In this document: positions 7,473 to 16,985 of the stretch, one piece after another
Layout: each line of letters opens with the position of its first letter
Numbering within the stretch: position 1 is the stretch's first letter
Made by a program: the position numbers and the translations under genes
NCBI GenBank assembly: GCA_963782495.1
Contig: CAWAJU010000006.1
Span: forward strand, 496,001-560,000
Direction: 5' to 3'
Source: DASQBT01 sp963782495
Lineage (GTDB): Bacteria; Pseudomonadota; Gammaproteobacteria; Burkholderiales; Thiobacillaceae
DNA: 64,000 nucleotides
The notes under the pieces: model-generated
What the model was told of the DNA's origin: nothing
Database searches by the model: none
Seen by the model: only the letters and a program-made list of their open reading frames with translations

Positions 7473-8108
7473 CTAAGGTCCAGGATCGACCGGTGGAGCG
7501 ACTTTCAAACCGCCGGATTCCGCAATGCGCGCAAGTTCAAGCAAGTTGGTGGCGCCGGTCTTGTGCATGACCCGGGCGCGATGAATCTCCACGGTACGGT
7601 GACTGATCCCCAAGAGCCGGGCAATCTCCTTGTTCGGGTGGCCTGCCACGGCCAGCGCCATAACATCGCGCTCGCGGTCGGTCAGGTTGTCCATCCGTCT
7701 ACTGAGTGATTCCTGAGCGGACGCTTCTTCCTGCAGTCGTAGGCTTTGAGTGAGAGCCGCCTGGACCCTCTCAAGCAGCACCGACCCGTTCACCGGCTTG
7801 GTCAGAAAGTCCACCGCCCCCGCCTTGATTGCACGCACCGTCAGGGGAATGTCGCCGTGGGCAGTGAGGAAGATGATGGGCAGAAAGATGCCCCGTTCGT
7901 TTAGTTCGGCCTGTAACTCCGGCCCGCTCAGACCCGGCATGCGGACATCGAGGATGATACAGCCGGCCTTGTCCTTGATGCGGGCGCCGAGGAAGGCTTC
8001 GGCACTGTCGAAGATGCGGTGCGGGATGCCCGCGGTCTCAAGCAGCAGTGATACGCTGTCACGCACGGCAGCATCATCGTCGACAATGAAAACGTTTGGA
8101 GTGCTCAT
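7473..8108 (-). CDS. FixJ/NarL-type response regulator
   Basis: A 211-residue response regulator. The receiver domain (1-120) has acidic residues D10-D12, phospho-acceptor D54 in ILDVRMPG, T82 and K104 in the FLTKP motif. A LuxR/FixJ HTH follows (about 140-200, LTDRERDVMALAVAGHPNKEIARLLGISHRTVEIHRARVM). This is the FixJ/TodT/TtrR architecture, which activates transcription when phosphorylated. It overlaps the 3' end of the upstream histidine kinase gene by 4 bp, so they form a cognate pair. The target is unknown; the neighbouring nitroreductase and aminotransferase are candidates by position only. Confidence 0.9.
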   Translation of the reverse strand: MSTPNVFIVDDDAAVRDSVSLLLETAGIPHRIFDSAEAFLGARIKDKAGCIILDVRMPGLSGPELQAELNERGIFLPIIFLTAHGDIPLTVRAIKAGAVDFLTKPVNGSVLLERVQAALTQSLRLQEEASAQESLSRRMDNLTDRERDVMALAVAGHPNKEIARLLGISHRTVEIHRARVMHKTGATNLLELARIAESGGLKVAPPVDPGP

Positions 8109-10840
8109 GATGCAAAGGGGAGGGCAAAGTGAAAGATGGCGCCAGGGGACGACCCCGCTTCAAACCAGAGCTTTCCTCCATGTGCCTCGATCAGCGTTCG
8201 GCTGATGGTGAGGCCCATGCCGACGCCGCTTGGCTTGGTGGTAAAGAAAGGCTCGAAGATGCGTTTGGCTGTTGGCGTGTCAAGGCCGGGGCCGTTGTCC
8301 TGCACGGTCACTTGTCCCATGCCGTCGGCGGCGACCGTGCGGATGGTGATGCGTTTGCCCTTGATTCCCGCATTTGCCATCGCGTCCAGGCTGTTGCGCA
8401 AGAGATTGACCATCACCTTTTCCACCTGCAAGCGGTTGGCCAACACCGGTTTGAGTTTCGCAGCAAGGTCGAGTTTGGTCTGGAAGTCATACTCGTCAGC
8501 TTCAATGATGGCGAGTGAGCGGCGTGCGGCATCATTTAGGTCAACTAACTCGGTACTGGTGTCACTCTTTTGCAGAAACAGCAGCAATTCGCGCACCACT
8601 TGTCCCGCGCGCTGCGCCTGCAGGGCGCTGTTTTCCAGGGCATGGTGGAGTTTGTCCGGTTTCGGGTTGCCGGCGCGCAGCATGCGCAGGGCGGCCTCCG
8701 TATACGATGTCACCGCATTGAGGGGCTGGTTGAGTTCGTGGGCGATTGCGGCCGCAGTCTGGCTGGCCACATGCAAGGCCAACAACTGTTCCATCTCGGC
8801 GCGCAAGTCACGTACCGTGGCTTCCGCCTGCTTGCGCTCCCCGATGTCCTCCACCACAGCGATGAGGTAGTCCGGGCTGTTGTCGGCTTGCCGCACAACC
8901 GACATGGTGAAATTGATCCATGCGACATTGCCATCCTTGCGAATGTAGCGCTTCTGCCTTGAATAGTTGTCGATCTCTCCCTCGATCAATCTACGGGCCT
9001 GCGCCAGATCAGCCTCCAGATCATCGGGGTGGGTGATATCCTGGAAGTTGCGTTGCAGCAATTCCTCCCGGCTGTAACCAACTATGTCGCAGAGCTTGCG
9101 GTTTACCCGCAACCAGCGGCCGCTGGGCGCAACGTGGGCGATCCCCACCGCCGCTTGTTCGAAGGTGGCGCGGAAGCGCTGCTCGGTTTCCCGCAGTGCT
9201 TGTTCTTCCTGATCGCGAACGATCGCGATGGCGGCAACATGGGTAGCCATGCTGACCAGTCGTTGATGGGTGGGGAGCGGCGGGCCGGGTGCGCGATAGA
9301 ATATGGCGAAGGTGCCGAGCACCGAACCTACGGCGTCCAGAATCGGCGTCGACCAGCAGGCCCGCAATCCGTGCGCCAACGCGAGGTCCGAAAAGTCGGC
9401 CTCGAGCGGGTCGGTGGCGATGTCTTCGATAATCACCGGCTTGCGTCGCCAGGCGGCTGTACCGCAGCCGCCGAAGCCCTCCCCGATGGGAATCCGGCTG
9501 GTGCCCCGGGTATAGTCCTCAGGAAGGCTGGGTGCGGAAACGTGGCGCAGATGCGTGCCATCGTGGTCGACCAGCATGATGGACGTAAGCATATCCGGCT
9601 CCAGGCCCTCGATGGCCCGGGTCAGGGTTGCGAGTATCGCAGGGAGCGGCGCACCCGACGCGACCATTTCCAGCAAGTCGTTCTGGGTTCCGGTGATCTG
9701 TTCCGCCTGCTTGCGTGCGGTGATATCGACGTAAACGCCGAACAAACGCAGCGGTGCTCCAGTTTCATAGTACTTCGCGGCTCCCTTGCAATTGACCCAT
9801 TTGACCGTGCCGGACGGCAACAGGATGCGGAAATCGAAATCGAAAGGCTGGCGTGCTGCGACCGCCGAATCGCGCCGGGATTCCATATCGGCCAAGTCGT
9901 CCGGATGCACCCGGCTGCGGAAGGCGGCGTAAGTCCCTGGAAAGCTCCCAGGCGCAAATCCATATAGCGCTTCCAACTCCGGGGTCCAATCCATCCGCCC
10001 AGTATGAACGTTCCAGTCCCAGATGCCCACGTTGGCGCTGGCCTGGGCCAGCCGCAGCCGCTTCTCGCTTTCGCGCAGCGCAGCCTCGGCGCGCTTGCGT
10101 GCGGTGATGTCGTCCTTGATCCCGACGAAGTGCGTGATCCTTCCGCGTTCGTTGCGGATGGCGGAAATGATCGCAGATTCCCAGTACAGCGAGCCGTCCT
10201 TGCGGCGGTTGAGGAATTCTCCCTGCCACACCCCGCCATCTGCAATGGTGCGCCACAGGTCCTGGTACTCCTGCGCCGTGGTGTGGCCGGACTTGAGCAG
10301 GTTCGGCCGTTTGCCGACCGCTTCTGCAGCCGTATAACCGGTGGTCTCAACGAAACGCGGATTGACGTACTCGATCACACCGTCCACGTTGGTGATGACC
10401 ACTGTGCTGGCAGTCTGCTCGATCACGCGCGAGAATTTGCGCAGCGCCGCTTCGGTGCGTTTGCGTTCGGTGACGTCTTGAATCGTGGCCAGCACCATTC
10501 CACCTTCGAGCGGACTTAGACTGATCTCGGCGGCGAACTCGCTGCCGTCCCTACGCAAGCCGTACAGGTCCCGTCCCAAGCCCATCGGGCGTCTGCGGGG
10601 ATCACGTGCATATTCCGCCCGGTGTTCGTGGTGACTGCCGCGATAGCGTTCGGGCATCAGGGCTTCTACGGGGAGCCCGTGGAGTTTCTGTTCCGGGTAG
10701 CCGAAAAGTCTCTGTGCCGTGGGGTTGGAGAGCATGATCTTGCCGGTGGAATCCATGACCAACATGGGATCGGCTGCCGCAGCGAAGAGCTGGAGACTGA
10801 ACGTGTCTTCGAGAGCGTCATTCATGAACGGAGCGAGCAA
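8105..10840 (-). CDS. Multi-PAS/GAF sensor histidine kinase
   Basis: A 911-residue soluble kinase. Approximate domains: PAS 15-125, PAS/PAC 135-255, PAS 260-380 (fold with GIWDWNVHTGRMDWTPE), GAF 400-540, PAS 550-670, then a FixL-type kinase core with the H-box AAIAHELNQPLNAV near 690 and an HATPase with N, G1 and G2 boxes (VNLLRNSLDAMANAG, DNGPGLDTP, GVGMGLTISRTLIEAHGG). No transmembrane segment is visible, so the signals must be intracellular: redox, gas or small ligand through PAS or GAF. The start may be at the second Met (MNDALEDTF). It is translationally coupled to the FixJ-type regulator. Confidence 0.9.
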   Translation of the reverse strand: MLAPFMNDALEDTFSLQLFAAAADPMLVMDSTGKIMLSNPTAQRLFGYPEQKLHGLPVEALMPERYRGSHHEHRAEYARDPRRRPMGLGRDLYGLRRDGSEFAAEISLSPLEGGMVLATIQDVTERKRTEAALRKFSRVIEQTASTVVITNVDGVIEYVNPRFVETTGYTAAEAVGKRPNLLKSGHTTAQEYQDLWRTIADGGVWQGEFLNRRKDGSLYWESAIISAIRNERGRITHFVGIKDDITARKRAEAALRESEKRLRLAQASANVGIWDWNVHTGRMDWTPELEALYGFAPGSFPGTYAAFRSRVHPDDLADMESRRDSAVAARQPFDFDFRILLPSGTVKWVNCKGAAKYYETGAPLRLFGVYVDITARKQAEQITGTQNDLLEMVASGAPLPAILATLTRAIEGLEPDMLTSIMLVDHDGTHLRHVSAPSLPEDYTRGTSRIPIGEGFGGCGTAAWRRKPVIIEDIATDPLEADFSDLALAHGLRACWSTPILDAVGSVLGTFAIFYRAPGPPLPTHQRLVSMATHVAAIAIVRDQEEQALRETEQRFRATFEQAAVGIAHVAPSGRWLRVNRKLCDIVGYSREELLQRNFQDITHPDDLEADLAQARRLIEGEIDNYSRQKRYIRKDGNVAWINFTMSVVRQADNSPDYLIAVVEDIGERKQAEATVRDLRAEMEQLLALHVASQTAAAIAHELNQPLNAVTSYTEAALRMLRAGNPKPDKLHHALENSALQAQRAGQVVRELLLFLQKSDTSTELVDLNDAARRSLAIIEADEYDFQTKLDLAAKLKPVLANRLQVEKVMVNLLRNSLDAMANAGIKGKRITIRTVAADGMGQVTVQDNGPGLDTPTAKRIFEPFFTTKPSGVGMGLTISRTLIEAHGGKLWFEAGSSPGAIFHFALPFAS

Positions 10841-11048
10841 GCGGCTGGTATTTTCGATGTAAAGGCCTGTACAGGGCAGTTGCTTCCCAGACTACCCGGA
10901 AACCGGGGTCGTTTCAAATAAGCGCTTGACCAACTGCAACGCAGAATATTCCACCAAGCTTTAACCGAATTCAGCGTTCTGAAAAAACGAACTTGCAGGT
11001 ATAAGACTCCACATTTGCCCGGCAGTCGCCCCACCCTGCCGCGCCGGC

Positions 11049-12179
11049 TTACTTGTGCATGACCCGGCCGAGCGCGCTCAGGCAGGTGTCGATATTTTCG
11101 ATCCGGCTGGAATGACCCATCAGGCCAAAACGCCACACCTTGCCGGCAAATTCGGCCAGACCGGCGCCGATCTCCAGGCCGAACTCCTTCAGCAGGCGCG
11201 AGCGCACGGTGGCATCGTCCACGCCTTCAGGAATCCACACGCTGTTTAGCTGCGGCAGGCGATAAGCTTCGTCCACGACGAACCTCAGGCCCATGGCTTC
11301 GAACCCGGCCTTGAGTTGTTCGTGGTGGGTCCGGTGGCGTGCCCAACTGTTCTCAATGCCTTCTTCTGCCAGTATGACAAGTGCTTCGTGCAAGCCATAT
11401 AGCGGATTGACCGGCGCAGTGTGGTGGTAGGTGCGCTTGCCGGGGCTGCCCCAGTATCCAAGCACGAGGTTCAAGTCGAGAAACCAGCTTTGTACCGCGG
11501 TCTTGCGCGATTTCACCCTCTCCACCGCGGCAGAACTGAACGTAACGGGCGAGAGCCCTGGGGTGCAGGACAGGCATTTCTGGCTGCCGGAATAGGCCGC
11601 ATCAATGCCCCACTTGTCGATCAGCACCGGAGTCCCGGCGAGCGAGGTCACGCAATCCAATATGGTCAGCGCGCCATATTTCTTTGCGATCTGCGCGAGT
11701 GTGGCCGCATCGCTCTGCGCGCCGGTGGAGGTTTCCGCGTGGACAAAGGCGAGTATTTTGGCATCAGGGTGGGCCTTGAATGCGTCCTCCACCTTGCTCG
11801 GATCCACCGGCTTGCCCCAGCCGTCATCCACGATCACCGGCGTGGCGCCGCAACGCTTGACGTTTTCGATCATGCGTCCGCCGAACACGCCATTGCGGCA
11901 GACGATGACCGTATCGCCTGGTTCCACCAGATTGACAAAGCACATTTCCATGCCCGCCGAACCGGGTGCGGACACCGGCATGGTCAGTTCATGTGTGGTC
12001 TGGAAGGCGTAGCGGAGCAGGGTCTTCATCTGCTCCATCATGTCCTGGAACTCTGGATCGAGGTGGCCCAACGTTGGCCGCGCCATGGCGTCCAGTACGC
12101 GCTGTGGCACGTCGGAGGGTCCAGGTCCCATGAGGATGCGCTTGCCGGGGATGAATGAGGAGATTTGTGGTTTTTCCAT
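11049..12179 (-). CDS. Alanine/serine-glyoxylate aminotransferase
   Basis: A 376-residue class V PLP aminotransferase of the AGXT/serine-glyoxylate family. It opens with LMGPGPSDVPQRVLDAMARP; the PLP lysine is in AYSGSQKCLSC, and a substrate-phosphate/arginine region ends the protein (VWRFGLMGHSS). Such enzymes move an amino group from serine or alanine to glyoxylate. In a Calvin-cycle organism (phosphoribulokinase at 53.2 kb) this fits salvage of photorespiratory glyoxylate, which is inference. I chose the ATG at 12179 (MEKPQISSF); an upstream in-frame start at 12215 would nearly touch ttcA. The first gene of a divergent or independent unit cannot be told from sequence. Confidence 0.88.
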   Translation of the reverse strand: MEKPQISSFIPGKRILMGPGPSDVPQRVLDAMARPTLGHLDPEFQDMMEQMKTLLRYAFQTTHELTMPVSAPGSAGMEMCFVNLVEPGDTVIVCRNGVFGGRMIENVKRCGATPVIVDDGWGKPVDPSKVEDAFKAHPDAKILAFVHAETSTGAQSDAATLAQIAKKYGALTILDCVTSLAGTPVLIDKWGIDAAYSGSQKCLSCTPGLSPVTFSSAAVERVKSRKTAVQSWFLDLNLVLGYWGSPGKRTYHHTAPVNPLYGLHEALVILAEEGIENSWARHRTHHEQLKAGFEAMGLRFVVDEAYRLPQLNSVWIPEGVDDATVRSRLLKEFGLEIGAGLAEFAGKVWRFGLMGHSSRIENIDTCLSALGRVMHK

Positions 12180-12217
12180 CTTGTTTTGAAGTGAGAAGTT
12201 TATAAATCCCGACAATT

Positions 12218-12985
12218 TTACTCAGGAATAAAGTCCGAGTCGATTGCGGATTGGAAATCTCCCATCAGGGGTTTCATTGCGGTGAGCAGGCTGGCAAACA
12301 ATTTTGGGTGCAGCTTTTCCTGCTCCGCCAGCAGTTGCTTCATCGCATAACGCTGCTGCGGTTTGGCAAAGCAGGCCGGGCAGTTTTCGAAGATGACCGG
12401 CAAGCCCGCGGCCTCGGCAAACGCGCGGGTCTGGCGTTCACGTACATAGACAAAGGGGCGGATGACGCGCAGGTCGCCGGCATCGATCCGGTAATGGGCC
12501 TGCATGGTGCGCAGCTTGCCGCCGAAGAACATCGACAGCATGTGGGTTTCTGCCAGATCGTCCAAATGCTGTGCAAGAGCGAGTACGTTGTAGCCGTTTT
12601 GGCGTGCCGCGCGATAGAGAATACCGCGACGCATGCGCGAACAGTAAGCGCAGAAGGAATCCGTGTCGCGGGTCAGGGTCTTCTGCGCCTCAGCCACTAT
12701 GGGTTGCGACTCGAAGAAATATTTCACCCCCAGTCCGGCCATATAAGGCTTGAGGGGCGAAGGGTCGAATTGGTCGGACTGGGGATCGACGGTGCAGGCG
12801 GCGAGTTCGAACTTGATCGGCGCTTTCTTCTGCAGCTGCCCCAACACATGCAGCAGCGAGAGTGAATCCTTGCCGCCGGACAGACCAAGCAACACCCGGT
12901 CACCGTCTTTGATCATGGCGTAATCGCTGATGGCGCGGCCTGCCGCGGAGACCATGGAGCGCGGCGGTGTGACGGCCGCGTTCAT
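12218..12985 (-). CDS. ttcA: TtcA-family tRNA 2-thiolation enzyme
   Basis: A 255-residue PP-loop ATPase of the TtcA family, which forms 2-thiocytidine at tRNA position 32. The PP-loop is LLGLSGGKDSLS; the Fe-S ligands appear as CAYCSRMRRGILYR and a downstream cysteine pair in ENCPACFAKPQQR. It is shorter than E. coli TtcA (311 residues), mainly at the ends, and has CPAC where E. coli has a single-Cys region, so it belongs to a TtcA-like subgroup and the exact substrate is not certain. It overlaps msbA upstream by 4 bp. Confidence 0.82.
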   Translation of the reverse strand: MNAAVTPPRSMVSAAGRAISDYAMIKDGDRVLLGLSGGKDSLSLLHVLGQLQKKAPIKFELAACTVDPQSDQFDPSPLKPYMAGLGVKYFFESQPIVAEAQKTLTRDTDSFCAYCSRMRRGILYRAARQNGYNVLALAQHLDDLAETHMLSMFFGGKLRTMQAHYRIDAGDLRVIRPFVYVRERQTRAFAEAAGLPVIFENCPACFAKPQQRYAMKQLLAEQEKLHPKLFASLLTAMKPLMGDFQSAIDSDFIPE

Positions 12986-14748
12986 GCGAGTTCCCTGAAC
13001 TGCAACCGATGCAGCCGCGCGTAGGTTCCTTCCATGGCCAGTAGTTCGGCGTGGCTGCCTTGCTCCACGATTTTTCCTTGGTCCAGCACCACGATCCGTT
13101 CGGCCTGTTCGATGGTCGATAAGCGGTGCGCGATGACCAGGGTGGTGCGGCCTTGCATCAGGGTTTCGAGAGCAGCCTGGACATGGCGCTCGGACTCGGT
13201 ATCGAGCGCAGAGGTGGCTTCGTCCAGAATCAGGATGGGCGCATCCTTGAGTAGCGCGCGGGCGATTGCGATGCGCTGGCGCTGTCCACCCGAAAGTTTC
13301 ATGCCGCGTTCCCCCACCAGGGTTTCCAGTCCTAGCGGCAGCCTTTCGATGAATTCCCAGGCATGAGCAGCGCGCGCAGCACCAACGATGGCGTCATCCG
13401 TCGTGTCGCGTTGGCTGCCGTAGGCGATATTCGCGCGCAGGCTGTCGTTGAACAGGATCACCTCCTGCGAGACCAGGGCAATCTGGGCACGCAAGTCACT
13501 GAGTTTCAATTCCTTGAGCGGAATGCCGTCGAGCAGGATTTCGCCCTCGTCCGGATCGCGAAAGCGTGGCAACAGGTTTACCAGGGAAGTTTTGCCGCTG
13601 CCCGACGCGCCGACCAGTGCCAGCGTCTCGCCCGGGTGAACATGAAGATCGATACCGTCCAATGCGGGCCGATGGGTATCGACGTAACGCAGGCCCACCT
13701 TGCGAAATTCGATCTCACCCAGCGCATTGACCAGATTTCTCGTCCCGGTGTCGCTTTCCCCGGGTTCATCGAGCATGCCGAATATCATTTCCGCCGCCGC
13801 CAATCCGCGCTGCAACTGATCGTTGATCGAGGTCAGTCGCTTGACGGGTCCGAACAGCATGAGCACCGCCACCAGGTAGGAGACAAAGCCGCCCACAGTG
13901 GTCTGGTCCTGGGTGGCCTGCCAGATCGCGACCGCAATGATCACCGCCACGGCGAGGGCCGCCAGCAGTTGTATCAAGGGGTCGTAAGTCGCTGCGAGGG
14001 AGACGCGCTTGACAAAGAAGCGTCTCGCGTCGTCGGCAGCGTGGCTGAAGCGGCGTGACTCTTGCTGCTGGCCGCCGAAAATGCGTACCACCTTGAAGCC
14101 GTTCAGGTTGTCTTCCAGCAGGCTGGTGAGTTCTCCCAGATTGCGCTGCGACTCGCGCGACAAATGGCGTAGCCTGTGACTAAGATTGCGGATCAGCCAG
14201 GCCGTCAAGGGAGCGACCACCACGATGATCAGGGTGAGCCGCCAATTGATCCACAATAGCCAGCCGATGAGCCCGAGGATGGCGAGGAAATCACGCGCCA
14301 ACAGGGTCAGCACATTGGTCGCCGATTGCGTGACCTGACTCACATTGAAGGCGATGTTGGCGACGATGTTGCCGCTGGTCTGGTTTTCCAGGGTGGCTAC
14401 TGGCAGGGTCATCAACTTGGCGAACATGGCCTCGCGCAAATCCATTACCACGCGCTGGCCGACCCAGTTCATGCCGTAATCGGACACGTAGCTGGCCACG
14501 CCGCGGATTATGAACAGGCCGATCAGGGTCAAGGGTGCGAGCCAGATCAGGGTGCGGTCCTTCTGGATGAAGCTGCCATCCAGCAAGGGTTTGAACAGGG
14601 CGGACAACGCGGGCTCGGTGGCAGCGGCCACCGCCAGCCCCAGCAACGCGGCCGTCAGCCTGCGCCAATAGGGCCGCACGTAGGTCAGCAGGCGCAAGTA
14701 CAGAACGCGACTGGTCTGAGTGCTGTGAAAGGTAGGGGAAGGGTTCAC
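12982..14748 (-). CDS. msbA: Lipid A exporter MsbA (ABC transporter)
   Basis: A 588-residue half-transporter. Six transmembrane helices lie in residues 30-320, followed by an ATPase domain with Walker A GASGSGKTS, Q-loop LVSQEVILFND, signature LSGGQRQR, Walker B ILILDEATSALD and the H-loop LVIAHRLST. It flips lipid A-core across the inner membrane using ATP. The length (582 in E. coli) and the domain order fit MsbA; a general multidrug exporter of the same family is less likely. It overlaps mgtE by 4 bp at its start and ttcA by 4 bp at its end, so the three are probably co-transcribed. Confidence 0.88.
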   Translation of the reverse strand: MNPSPTFHSTQTSRVLYLRLLTYVRPYWRRLTAALLGLAVAAATEPALSALFKPLLDGSFIQKDRTLIWLAPLTLIGLFIIRGVASYVSDYGMNWVGQRVVMDLREAMFAKLMTLPVATLENQTSGNIVANIAFNVSQVTQSATNVLTLLARDFLAILGLIGWLLWINWRLTLIIVVVAPLTAWLIRNLSHRLRHLSRESQRNLGELTSLLEDNLNGFKVVRIFGGQQQESRRFSHAADDARRFFVKRVSLAATYDPLIQLLAALAVAVIIAVAIWQATQDQTTVGGFVSYLVAVLMLFGPVKRLTSINDQLQRGLAAAEMIFGMLDEPGESDTGTRNLVNALGEIEFRKVGLRYVDTHRPALDGIDLHVHPGETLALVGASGSGKTSLVNLLPRFRDPDEGEILLDGIPLKELKLSDLRAQIALVSQEVILFNDSLRANIAYGSQRDTTDDAIVGAARAAHAWEFIERLPLGLETLVGERGMKLSGGQRQRIAIARALLKDAPILILDEATSALDTESERHVQAALETLMQGRTTLVIAHRLSTIEQAERIVVLDQGKIVEQGSHAELLAMEGTYARLHRLQFRELA

Positions 14749-16091
14749 AGCAAAACGAGGGTGGCGAGCCCGAGGAAGATGAAGAATCCCATGCTATCAG
14801 TGATGAAGGTGAGGAGCACGGCGCTGCCATAGGCGGGATCGCGGCCCAATTGATGAATGACAGCAGGAGCGAAATACCCCGCAAGCGCAGCGACTAGCTG
14901 ATTGAGCAACATGGCCGCAGCCATGACTCCGCTCAGAGCAGCGTTACGGTAGAGCAGGTAGGTGACCAGGCCCATGATGGCGCCCCACATCGAGCCGTTG
15001 AGCAGGGCAATGCCGAGTTCCTTGGCCAGCAGTCGTCTTGCATTTTCCTTGTTGATCAGACCCAGGGCCAGACCGCGAACCACCAGGGTAGAAGTCTGGT
15101 TACCGGAATTTCCGCCCATGCCGGCGACGATAGGCATCAATGCTGCAAGTGCCGCAAGCTTCGTGATCGAGCCCTCGAACAGACCTACCACACGCGAAGC
15201 CAACAGTGCAGTGCAGAGGTTGATGGCGAGCCAGGCCCAGCGGTTCTTGGCCGCCTTCCATACCGTGGCGTAGATGTCTTCTTCTTCCTTCAGGCCAGCC
15301 ATCGACAGCAGGTCGGCTTCGGAAGTTTGGCGGATATAGTCCACCACCGCATCCACCGTCAGGCGGCCAATTAGACGGCCGGAGCTGTCGACTACCGGCG
15401 CCATAACCAGATCGTAGCGCTCGAACGCCTGCGAGGCTTCATGTGCGTCGTCTTCCGGCTGAAAGCTCACGGCATCTTCGGCCATCACCGCCGCCACTGT
15501 TGCCTCCGGGTCGCTGGTCAGCAAGCGCTTGAGGGGCAGGACGCCAATGAGCTTTTCGTCCCGGTCCACCACAAACAGCTTGTCAAGTTGGTCCGGCAGT
15601 TCACCGAGACGCCGCAGGTAGCGCAGCGCCACTTCCAAGGTCACATCTGCACGGATGGTGACCATTTCGAAGTCCATCAGTGCCCCGACGGTATCTTCCG
15701 GAAAAGAGAGCGCGGATTGCAGGAGGCCGCGCTTTTGTGCGTCCAGGGACGTCAGAAGGTCCTGGATCACATCCTTGGGCAGGTCGGGCGCCAGGTCGGC
15801 GATCTCGTCCGTGTCCAGGCTGCCGGCTGCCGCCAGCAATTCCTGGTTGTCCATGCGGGCGATAAGCGATTCCCGAACGGCATCGGACGCCTCCAGCAGA
15901 ATTTCGCCATCCCGCTCTGCTTTGACCAGATCCCAGACCTGCAGGCGTTCCTGCATGGGAAGCGCTTCGAGGATGTAGGCCACATCCGCCGGGTGCATTT
16001 CCTCCAGCCGCTTCTGCAGCTCGACGAGGTTCTGCTTGTGCACCAGATTCTCAACCAGGTCGTGGCGCGGGCCTCCCTGGCGATGTACCAA
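14745..16091 (-). CDS. mgtE: Magnesium transporter MgtE, 5' end frameshifted
   Basis: The main frame codes for 448 residues: an MgtE N-terminal helical superfamily domain, two CBS domains (about 130-250, with FEMVTIRADVTLEVALRYL) and five transmembrane helices (about 280-448) carrying the Mg2+ pore motif PIVAGMGGNSGNQTSTLVVRG. It imports Mg2+ gated by cytosolic Mg2+. The only in-frame start is a TTG at 16091 without a ribosome site. A proper ATG at 16194 opens MTEQFEALHQSQDGLEEHLE in another frame, which would join the mgtE frame by skipping one base near 16122. The gene as assembled therefore lacks a good start (see findings). A TTG start remains possible. Confidence 0.85.
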   Translation of the reverse strand: MVHRQGGPRHDLVENLVHKQNLVELQKRLEEMHPADVAYILEALPMQERLQVWDLVKAERDGEILLEASDAVRESLIARMDNQELLAAAGSLDTDEIADLAPDLPKDVIQDLLTSLDAQKRGLLQSALSFPEDTVGALMDFEMVTIRADVTLEVALRYLRRLGELPDQLDKLFVVDRDEKLIGVLPLKRLLTSDPEATVAAVMAEDAVSFQPEDDAHEASQAFERYDLVMAPVVDSSGRLIGRLTVDAVVDYIRQTSEADLLSMAGLKEEEDIYATVWKAAKNRWAWLAINLCTALLASRVVGLFEGSITKLAALAALMPIVAGMGGNSGNQTSTLVVRGLALGLINKENARRLLAKELGIALLNGSMWGAIMGLVTYLLYRNAALSGVMAAAMLLNQLVAALAGYFAPAVIHQLGRDPAYGSAVLLTFITDSMGFFIFLGLATLVLL

Positions 16092-16122
16092 CTCCTCTAC
16101 CAGCTTCTGCTTGGCGAGCAGG

Positions 16123-16194
16123 ACTCTGCACCTGTTCGAGGTGCTCCTCCAGTCCGTCCTGGCTTTGATGAAGGGCTTCGAATTGTTCTGTCAT
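16123..16194 (-). pseudogene. mgtE: Out-of-frame N-terminus of mgtE
   Basis: From the ATG at 16194, 24 codons (MTEQFEALHQ...EQVQS) read in a frame one base off the mgtE body. Removing a single C at 16122 would give continuous ...EQVQS-LLAKQKLVEEL-VHRQGG..., the kind of N-terminus expected for beta-proteobacterial MgtE of about 480 residues. Either an assembly or sequencing indel or a true mutation. Confidence 0.65.
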
Positions 16195-16284
16195 GGGGGC
16201 GTACGTCTGGCCGGGATTTTAACCCCTCGGGAGACTATAGCCCGACCCGCAACTGCGGAATTTGCTGAAGGAAGCGGGGCGCGC

Positions 16285-16971
16285 TCAGCGCGGCACTTGG
16301 GCGTAACGCATTCGGGCCGCGATAACTGTCACTCGATGCTGATACTTGCGCGATGCACGGTGGTCCTCAAACCAGCGCGGGTTGGGCACCATGGCCGCCA
16401 GGGCCGCCGCCTGCGCGGCATCCAGGTTGGTAGCCGAGGTTTTATAGTAGCGGCGCGCCGCGGCCTCTGCGCCGTAGATCCCGTCACCCCATTCGATGAT
16501 GTTGAGATAGATCTCCAGAATGCGCCGCTTGTGCATCACGGTTTCGATCATCAAAGTAATGATGGCTTCCTCGCCCTTGCGCAGGAAACTCCTTTGTCCG
16601 GACAAAAAGAGGTTCTTGGCCAACTGCTGACTGATGGTGGAGCCCCCGGCGACAACGCGGCCCTTTTTCAGGTTCTTTTCCACTGCCGTCTGTATCCCCT
16701 CCCAGTCGAAGCCTTCATGATCAAGGAAGCGGCTGTCTTCCGCTGCCACAATCGCACGTTTCAAGTGAATGGAGATACGATCATAAGGCAACCATTTGTG
16801 CCGCAGTTCCGCCTTGGGATCGTCTGCCTGCATGCGCGAAAGACCGGCCTGCATGAACGCGCTGGACGCGGGATTGTGGTCCACCCACCACAACACATGC
16901 GCCAGCACCCAGAGTTGGTACACGCAAAACAGGCTCAGCACCACCATTGCCCCATTGCGGGCGATGCGCAT
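16285..16971 (-). CDS. mtgA: Monofunctional peptidoglycan transglycosylase MtgA
   Basis: A 228-residue GT51 glycosyltransferase. One N-terminal membrane anchor (about 8-30) is followed by the catalytic domain with the motif AIVAAEDSRFLDHEGFDW (catalytic Glu in AAEDSRF), then GGSTISQQLAKNLFLS and KRRILEIYLNIIEWGDGIYGAE. It polymerises lipid II in the periplasm. No transpeptidase domain is present, hence MtgA. The ATG at 16971 was chosen; a GTG at 16989 that overlaps the aroE stop is an alternative. It lies directly behind aroE, a common beta-proteobacterial arrangement. Confidence 0.92.
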   Translation of the reverse strand: MRIARNGAMVVLSLFCVYQLWVLAHVLWWVDHNPASSAFMQAGLSRMQADDPKAELRHKWLPYDRISIHLKRAIVAAEDSRFLDHEGFDWEGIQTAVEKNLKKGRVVAGGSTISQQLAKNLFLSGQRSFLRKGEEAIITLMIETVMHKRRILEIYLNIIEWGDGIYGAEAAARRYYKTSATNLDAAQAAALAAMVPNPRWFEDHRASRKYQHRVTVIAARMRYAQVPR

Positions 16972-16985
16972 TGACGCGCGAATAA

